From JAGMXM01 sp964458325 (GTDB lineage Bacteria > Verrucomicrobiota > Verrucomicrobiia > Limisphaerales > UBA1319): a stretch of DNA of 19,183 nt. Each line of letters opens with the position of its first letter. The stretch's first letter is position 1. Below, piece by piece: positions 14,861-19,183 of the stretch. The stretch covers positions 1-19,183 of the forward strand of contig CAYWIM010000086.1 of NCBI GenBank assembly GCA_964458325.1. Direction: 5' to 3'. A program made the position numbers and the translations under genes. The notes under the pieces were generated by a model. That model was not told where the DNA came from. It made no database searches and was given only the letters and a program-made list of their open reading frames with translations.

Positions 14861-17800
14861 ATGACAAGAATGATGCGTTCGATTGCCGATCGAAGGTTCC
14901 TGGCTGGCCTGGCGGCGATCGTTGTTCCCGCGTTTTATGCTTGGGGATCCATTGTTGGACCTTACTCGCCAGATGCCTACACGGTGCACCTGTATCATCT
15001 GGATGAGGCGGCCGGGGCCACGGCGACCGCGAACGCCGGCTTGGCGGGCGGCATGGCGCATGCCGTGGACAACAACCCGGCCTCCGCCGCGCCGCCCCTG
15101 GTTGGCATGGTGCTGGGTGCCAGCGGCTATCCGGGATTTGGGAACGCCGCCGATTACGGGGCGAACACTGATTATATGATCGGCTTTGACGGCAATGGAT
15201 CCGGGGCGTTTCAGGCTGAAACGAGCGGCACGGCGCTGAGCCCAGACCGTATCAGCCTGAGCACGCTGGGGATCGGAGGCGCCAATCCATTCACGCTGGA
15301 AGCCCTGGTGAATTATGCTGCCGAGCCCGGCAATCGCGAAATCATCGCCACGGATTCCTCGGCGGGCACGAGGGGATTTCAATTTCGTCTGACCAGCGGC
15401 GGCGCCACCGGACGGCGGCTCGAGTTCAACCTGATCGGCTCGGCGTCGTCGCAGCGGTTTGCGGAGATCCCGGTGGATGGCCCGCACGCATTTGCCCTGG
15501 GGGTTTGGTTTCATGCAGCGTTCGTCTACGACGGCAGCAGCTCTCAATTCTATTGGACAGTGCTCGACCCAGCCCAAAGGGCGGCCAACGCCATTGGCAG
15601 TCTCCAACCGCTCACCGTTTCCCCCACCGCAGGCAGCATCCAAGGCCCGCTCGTCCTCGGCAACGAGAACCGCGCGGCATCGGGCGAAGGCATTTACGGG
15701 ATGCTGGATGAGGTGCGGATCAGCAACATCGCGCGCGGGATTGGCGAGATGATGTTCTACTCGGCCGAAGTGTTCGTGATCGAGGGGCCCGCGCCGGCGA
15801 ATCAGACCGTGACCGCTAGTTTTCCGGCGAGCTTTGCGATCTCGGTTGGCGGGGCGAATCCGAGCTACCAATGGCGCCGGGATGGCGTGGACATTCCGGG
15901 CGCGACGAATGCCGCCTTCACAATCCCGGCGGCGAGCCTGGCGGACGCTGGCAGCTACAGCGTGTGGGTCACGAACGCGACGAGCTCGCTGCTCAGCGAG
16001 GCCGCCATCCTCGACGTCCGAGTCCCCGCCATGCTGACCTGGAATCCGACCGCGGATTACACGACATGGAACACCGGGATCGCCAACTGGCTCGAGGGCG
16101 CGATTCCGACATCCTACCAGCCCGGCGACAGCGTGATTTTCGACAGCGTCGGCCTTTATGCGCCCTCGGTGACCGTCTATCCGGTCACGGTGGGAACCGT
16201 GACCGTCAACTTGCCCGAATACACTTACTACTACTTCATGGATGCGGGGGGCGGAGCGATCACCGGGTTCAATCTCGAAAAGAGCGGGGCCGGCATCCTC
16301 GAGCTCGATGTCCCCGCCACGTTCAGCAAAGGCATCCGCATCGCCGCCGGGACCGTCCAGATCGGGAATGGCGGCGGTGTCGGCTCGATCGGCGGGAGCG
16401 CCATCACCAACCACGGCAGCCTGGTGTTCAACCGCACCGGCACGCTTGTCATTCCCGACACCCTCACAGGCTCCGGCTCCATCCTGCAGCAAGCGGCTGG
16501 AACCACCCGTCTGACGGCGACCAACAGCCTGTATGCGGTCAGCGGCATCTTTGCCGGCACGCTCGAGCTGGGCAGCCCGCCTGCTGCCGGCGCGATCTAC
16601 AACGACGGGACGCTCGCCTTGAATCTGGCCAGCGATGCCGCCCTGCCCAACGACATTTCCGGGATCGGCGGCGTGACGTTCCTCGGCCCTGCCGCGGTCA
16701 CCGTGTCGGGGATGAACACATACGCCGGCCCCACCGCGCTCCTCAACGCCTCGGTGGTTCGCCCCGCCCATCCGCATGCACTCAGCACCAACACCATCAC
16801 GGTGGGGAACAACAACCAGCAGACCGCGCGCCTCGAACTGGCGGGGGGCCTCACGCTGACCAACCCGCTCGCCATCGGCCCGCGCGCCTATCTGCCTACG
16901 GATTCCACCGTGCCCAACTCTGCCCCTCATTTCGTCAATGCCAGCGGCGCCAACACTCTCGATCCGCCCCTCGACATCCCGCTGGCGGGAGGCGGGAATG
17001 TCTGTTCTTTGCAGTCGGATGCCGGGCTGCTCGTTCTGACCAAGGGCGTCACCTTCACTGCGGGAGGGGGGCTGAAGTATCTTTTGCTCAAAGGCGCTGG
17101 CGCCGGCCACATCCAAGGGCCCATATCGCAAACCACGACCTCGTCGCTGGTGCTGCACAAGCTGGATAGCGGAACATGGACTCTATCGGGCGACAGCGGC
17201 CTGCGCGGACCCACGGTGGTCAGCAACGGCACCCTCATGATCCGCGGCGCCCTGACGGACCCTGGCAACGCCGTGAACGTCATGGGGGGCGCGCTCGCTG
17301 GGGCGGGCGCCATCGCCGGCCCCGTGCTCGTTGCCAATGGGGGCACGCTTGCGCCCGGGGCGCCCATCGGCACGCTGACCATCGGCAACACTCTCACCCT
17401 CGAGCCCGGCAGCATCACGGCCATCGAGATCGACAAGGCCGCCAGCGCCAGCGACCGGCTCGCTGGCCTCACACAGGTGTCCTATGGCGGCACGCTGGCC
17501 GTCACGGTCGTCACTGGAACGTTGGCCGACGGCGACGCATTCAAGCTATTCGATGCGCAGTCGTACTCCAGTGCCTTCTCGGCGATTCTTCCCGCAAGCC
17601 CCGGGCCCGGTTTGGATTGGGACACCGGCACGCTCGCCGTCGATGGCACGCTGCGGGTTCGGGCAGCTGCCGTGACCGAGCCGCCTGTGATCTCGGCCGT
17701 GGTTATCGACGGCGCCAGCCTGATCATGAGCGGCGCCGAGGGCGTCGCAGGCGCCGCCTTTTCGGTCGTTTCGTCGACCAATGCCGTGGCGCCGCTCGCC

Positions 17801-17911
17801 GAGTGGGCCGTGGTGGGGGCCGGCACGTTCGGCGCCGACGGCGCGTTCAGCGTCACGAACGCCATCGCTCCAGGCGAATCGCGTCGCTTCTATCTGCTCC
17901 GTGTTCCATAA
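14861..17911 (+). CDS. Large secreted LamG / Ig-like / autotransporter-associated beta-strand repeat protein
   Basis: This 1016-aa protein is probably displayed on or released from the cell surface and may bind or act on glycans. After a signal peptide (about 1-31), residues 40-300 look like a concanavalin/LamG domain (YHLDEAAG near the start, GMLDEVRISN near the end). Residues 308-388 form an Ig-like domain (YQWRRDGVDIPGATN, ADAGSYSVWVTN). Residues 390-900 are Gly/Thr/Asn-rich beta-strand repeats of the autotransporter-associated type (LTWNP, GTLELG, NTYAGPT, GTLAPG). The last 75 residues form a small beta domain ending in RRFYLLRVP. No outer-membrane beta-barrel is present, so it is not a complete autotransporter, and no catalytic motif was seen. 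ATG 14861 has AGAGGG 5 nt upstream and is preferred over GTG 14855. Confidence 0.85.
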   Translation: MTRMMRSIADRRFLAGLAAIVVPAFYAWGSIVGPYSPDAYTVHLYHLDEAAGATATANAGLAGGMAHAVDNNPASAAPPLVGMVLGASGYPGFGNAADYGANTDYMIGFDGNGSGAFQAETSGTALSPDRISLSTLGIGGANPFTLEALVNYAAEPGNREIIATDSSAGTRGFQFRLTSGGATGRRLEFNLIGSASSQRFAEIPVDGPHAFALGVWFHAAFVYDGSSSQFYWTVLDPAQRAANAIGSLQPLTVSPTAGSIQGPLVLGNENRAASGEGIYGMLDEVRISNIARGIGEMMFYSAEVFVIEGPAPANQTVTASFPASFAISVGGANPSYQWRRDGVDIPGATNAAFTIPAASLADAGSYSVWVTNATSSLLSEAAILDVRVPAMLTWNPTADYTTWNTGIANWLEGAIPTSYQPGDSVIFDSVGLYAPSVTVYPVTVGTVTVNLPEYTYYYFMDAGGGAITGFNLEKSGAGILELDVPATFSKGIRIAAGTVQIGNGGGVGSIGGSAITNHGSLVFNRTGTLVIPDTLTGSGSILQQAAGTTRLTATNSLYAVSGIFAGTLELGSPPAAGAIYNDGTLALNLASDAALPNDISGIGGVTFLGPAAVTVSGMNTYAGPTALLNASVVRPAHPHALSTNTITVGNNNQQTARLELAGGLTLTNPLAIGPRAYLPTDSTVPNSAPHFVNASGANTLDPPLDIPLAGGGNVCSLQSDAGLLVLTKGVTFTAGGGLKYLLLKGAGAGHIQGPISQTTTSSLVLHKLDSGTWTLSGDSGLRGPTVVSNGTLMIRGALTDPGNAVNVMGGALAGAGAIAGPVLVANGGTLAPGAPIGTLTIGNTLTLEPGSITAIEIDKAASASDRLAGLTQVSYGGTLAVTVVTGTLADGDAFKLFDAQSYSSAFSAILPASPGPGLDWDTGTLAVDGTLRVRAAAVTEPPVISAVVIDGASLIMSGAEGVAGAAFSVVSSTNAVAPLAEWAVVGAGTFGADGAFSVTNAIAPGESRRFYLLRVP

Positions 17912-17929
17912 TTTTTTATCCTTTCGGGC

Positions 17930-18400
17930 ATGCAGAAAACCAAAAAGCCGTTACGTCGGCCTACGCCCGAGGAACAAGTCGTGTTGGACCAGATGAGCGT
18001 GCCGGAAGTGCGTCCCGAAGAGATCGCTCGGTTCAATCGGCATCTGGAAAGAGAACATTTTTTGAAGAGCGCACAGTTGGTGGGCCAACATCTGCGGTAT
18101 GTGGCCACCTGGCAGGGCGGCTGGCTAGCGCTGGCCAGTTGGAGTGCGCCGGCCTTGCACTTGAAGGACCGCGACGCGTTCATTGGCTGGACGCCGGAAC
18201 AGCGCCGCCAACGCCTGGCGTTGGTGGTGAACAATTCCCGCCTGTTGATTTTGCCCGACTGCCATTATCCCAATCTGGCCAGCCGGTTCATGAAACTCAT
18301 GCTGGGACGGCTGGCGCAAGATTGGCAACGGGTTTGGAAGCATCCGGTGGCGCTGGCCGAAACGTTTGTCGATGCGCAGCTCTATCAAGGCACGGCCTGA
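17930..18400 (+). CDS. Truncated DruA/DUF4338 family protein
   Basis: This 156-aa protein matches the DUF4338 family, which includes DruA of the Druantia anti-phage system and the N-terminal domain of some transposase-associated proteins. Recognisable family blocks are FLKSAQLVGQHLRYVA (44-59), RDAFIGWTPEQRR (81-93), VVNNSRLLILP (99-109), PNLAS (114-118) and ETFVDAQLYQGT (144-155). In the family the last block continues as a conserved GTCYRAANW-like motif, but here the frame ends after GTA with TGA at 18398. No alternative frame restores the motif, so the 3' part is lost rather than frameshifted nearby. It begins 18 bp after the surface protein stop without a clear ribosome site. No other Druantia gene is in the window. 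Whether the fragment is expressed is unknown. Confidence 0.72.
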   Translation: MQKTKKPLRRPTPEEQVVLDQMSVPEVRPEEIARFNRHLEREHFLKSAQLVGQHLRYVATWQGGWLALASWSAPALHLKDRDAFIGWTPEQRRQRLALVVNNSRLLILPDCHYPNLASRFMKLMLGRLAQDWQRVWKHPVALAETFVDAQLYQGTA

Positions 18401-19135
18401 ATGAATGAGAGCACGAATTCGTTTTTCCCTCATACACTTCACGTCAACAGCCAGCGCGGAGCCAAAAGCACAATCCTATCAGTTTCTGCCTGCATTTTTC
18501 TACTTCTCTTTGCCATTATCTCTGGCATGGCCAGAGCCGATACGTATGGTGATCTCACCTACACGATCACTGGTGAGACAGTCACCATTATCGACTGCGT
18601 CTATTCTGTGAGTGCTGTTGCCATACCTTCTCAGATCAATGGCTTGCCAGTCACCAGCATTGGAAACAATGCCTTCGCTTTTTGCACAAGCCTTACCAAC
18701 GTCACCATCCCCGACAGCGTCACCAGCATCGGGAGTTGGGCATTTTATCGTTGCCTGAGCTTGGCCAGCATCAACATCCCGGAAAACGTTAGTTTCATCG
18801 GGTCGTGGGCGTTCGGGAGCTGCCAAAGCTTGCGTACGGTTACAATACCTGGCAGTGTCATGCAACTCGAGAGCGGGGTGTTCGCTCTCTGCACCAACTT
18901 GGAGGCTATTAATGTGGATTTGACAAACGCGGTTTACAGCAGCCAAAGCGGAGTTCTTTTTAACAAGAGCCAGACAGAAATCATGACGTACCCATGCGGC
19001 AGAGTTTCGAGCTATACGCTCCCTGATAGTGTAATCTCCATAGGTAATTTTTCATTCTCCAATTGTGGGCGACTGAGCGAGGTTACACTCCCTGGCAGCG
19101 TCCTCAGCATTGGAGAAGGCGCATTTAATAACTGA
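18401..19135 (+). CDS. Secreted BspA-type leucine-rich-repeat protein, apparently truncated
   Basis: This 244-aa exported protein has LRR_5 (BspA/TpLRR) repeats of about 23 residues. A hydrophobic segment at 25-45 with a cleavage-like SGMARADT site is preceded by an unusually long hydrophilic N-terminus of 24 residues. Repeat cores are NVTIPDSVTSIGSWAFYRC (100-118), INIPENVSFIGSWAFGSC (124-141), TVTIPGSVMQLESGVFALC (146-164), YTLPDSVISIGNFSFSNC (205-222) and EVTLPGSVLSIGEGAFNN (227-244). The last repeat stops exactly where a Cys would follow, and the next 48 bases do not continue it, so the gene seems cut at its 3' end. Base composition is visibly more AT-rich than the upstream genes, suggesting separate origin. 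The start directly follows the DruA stop (TGAATG). Such proteins are usually adhesins or surface proteins. Confidence 0.75.
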   Translation: MNESTNSFFPHTLHVNSQRGAKSTILSVSACIFLLLFAIISGMARADTYGDLTYTITGETVTIIDCVYSVSAVAIPSQINGLPVTSIGNNAFAFCTSLTNVTIPDSVTSIGSWAFYRCLSLASINIPENVSFIGSWAFGSCQSLRTVTIPGSVMQLESGVFALCTNLEAINVDLTNAVYSSQSGVLFNKSQTEIMTYPCGRVSSYTLPDSVISIGNFSFSNCGRLSEVTLPGSVLSIGEGAFNN

Positions 19136-19183
19136 CATTTTGGCGATAAAAGGAAGTAGGAAGAGGTCACAGATAGCCGAGAT

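Noticed and set aside
14732..17158. 808-aa open frame on the - strand opposite the surface protein gene
   Set aside because: Composition typical of antisense translation in GC-rich DNA; the + strand frame shows signal peptide, LamG, Ig and repeat domains.
16100..17500. Possible DNA-level tandem repeat array in the surface protein gene
   Set aside because: The repetition is at protein level (Gly/Thr/Asn beta-strand units); I saw no long exact DNA repeats.
17930..19135. A Druantia-type or other anti-phage defence island
   Set aside because: Only one truncated DUF4338 gene is present; no helicase, methyltransferase or other partner gene lies beside it within the window.

Overview
The window is a GC-rich stretch of about 19 kb, probably chromosomal, from a bacterium of the PVC group, most likely Verrucomicrobiota (Kiritimatiellota is an alternative). 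The assignment is an inference. It rests on a secreted sulfatase, a BNR-repeat protein and a Tat-exported GH109-like enzyme, on a LamG/Ig/autotransporter-associated beta-strand surface protein, on a BspA-type leucine-rich-repeat protein, and on weak or absent Shine-Dalgarno sites at several genes.

Layout. Positions 1-60 hold two 18-bp direct repeats and a palindrome that look like the end of an IS21-type element. A small toxin-antitoxin pair follows (ribbon-helix-helix antitoxin, PIN toxin, 240-886, + strand), closed by a strong hairpin at 891-919. On the - strand lie a secreted alpha/beta-hydrolase (926-1945) and upstream of it a tightly packed operon for an NAD(H)-linked group 3d [NiFe]-hydrogenase, hoxE-F-U-Y-H plus its maturation protease (7523 down to 2180). 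All cofactor-binding cysteines expected of the subunits are present, so the enzyme looks intact.

From 7752 the window turns to glycan breakdown and cell-surface functions: a formylglycine sulfatase, a convergent cardiolipin-synthase-type phospholipase D protein, and then on the + strand a secreted BNR/Asp-box protein, a rhomboid protease with an N-terminal extension, and a Tat-exported GH109-type NAD-dependent glycosidase. Sulfatase, BNR protein and GH109 together suggest use of sulfated, amino-sugar-containing glycans. The phospholipase D and BNR genes diverge from a 136-bp gap holding a perfect 15-bp inverted repeat, which gives both transcripts the same leader motif.

The right end (14325-19183) is less settled: a secreted-protein pseudogene with an apparent internal deletion, a 1016-aa surface protein, a DruA/DUF4338 protein that stops before its conserved C-terminal motif, and a lower-GC leucine-rich-repeat gene that also ends mid-repeat. 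This region looks like an assembly of transferred or recombined pieces. No tRNA, rRNA or CRISPR array was seen, and there is no gene-free stretch above 300 bp. The most unusual window-wide signal is a high density of the palindrome CTCGAG (about 37 copies by hand count), in genes on both strands.
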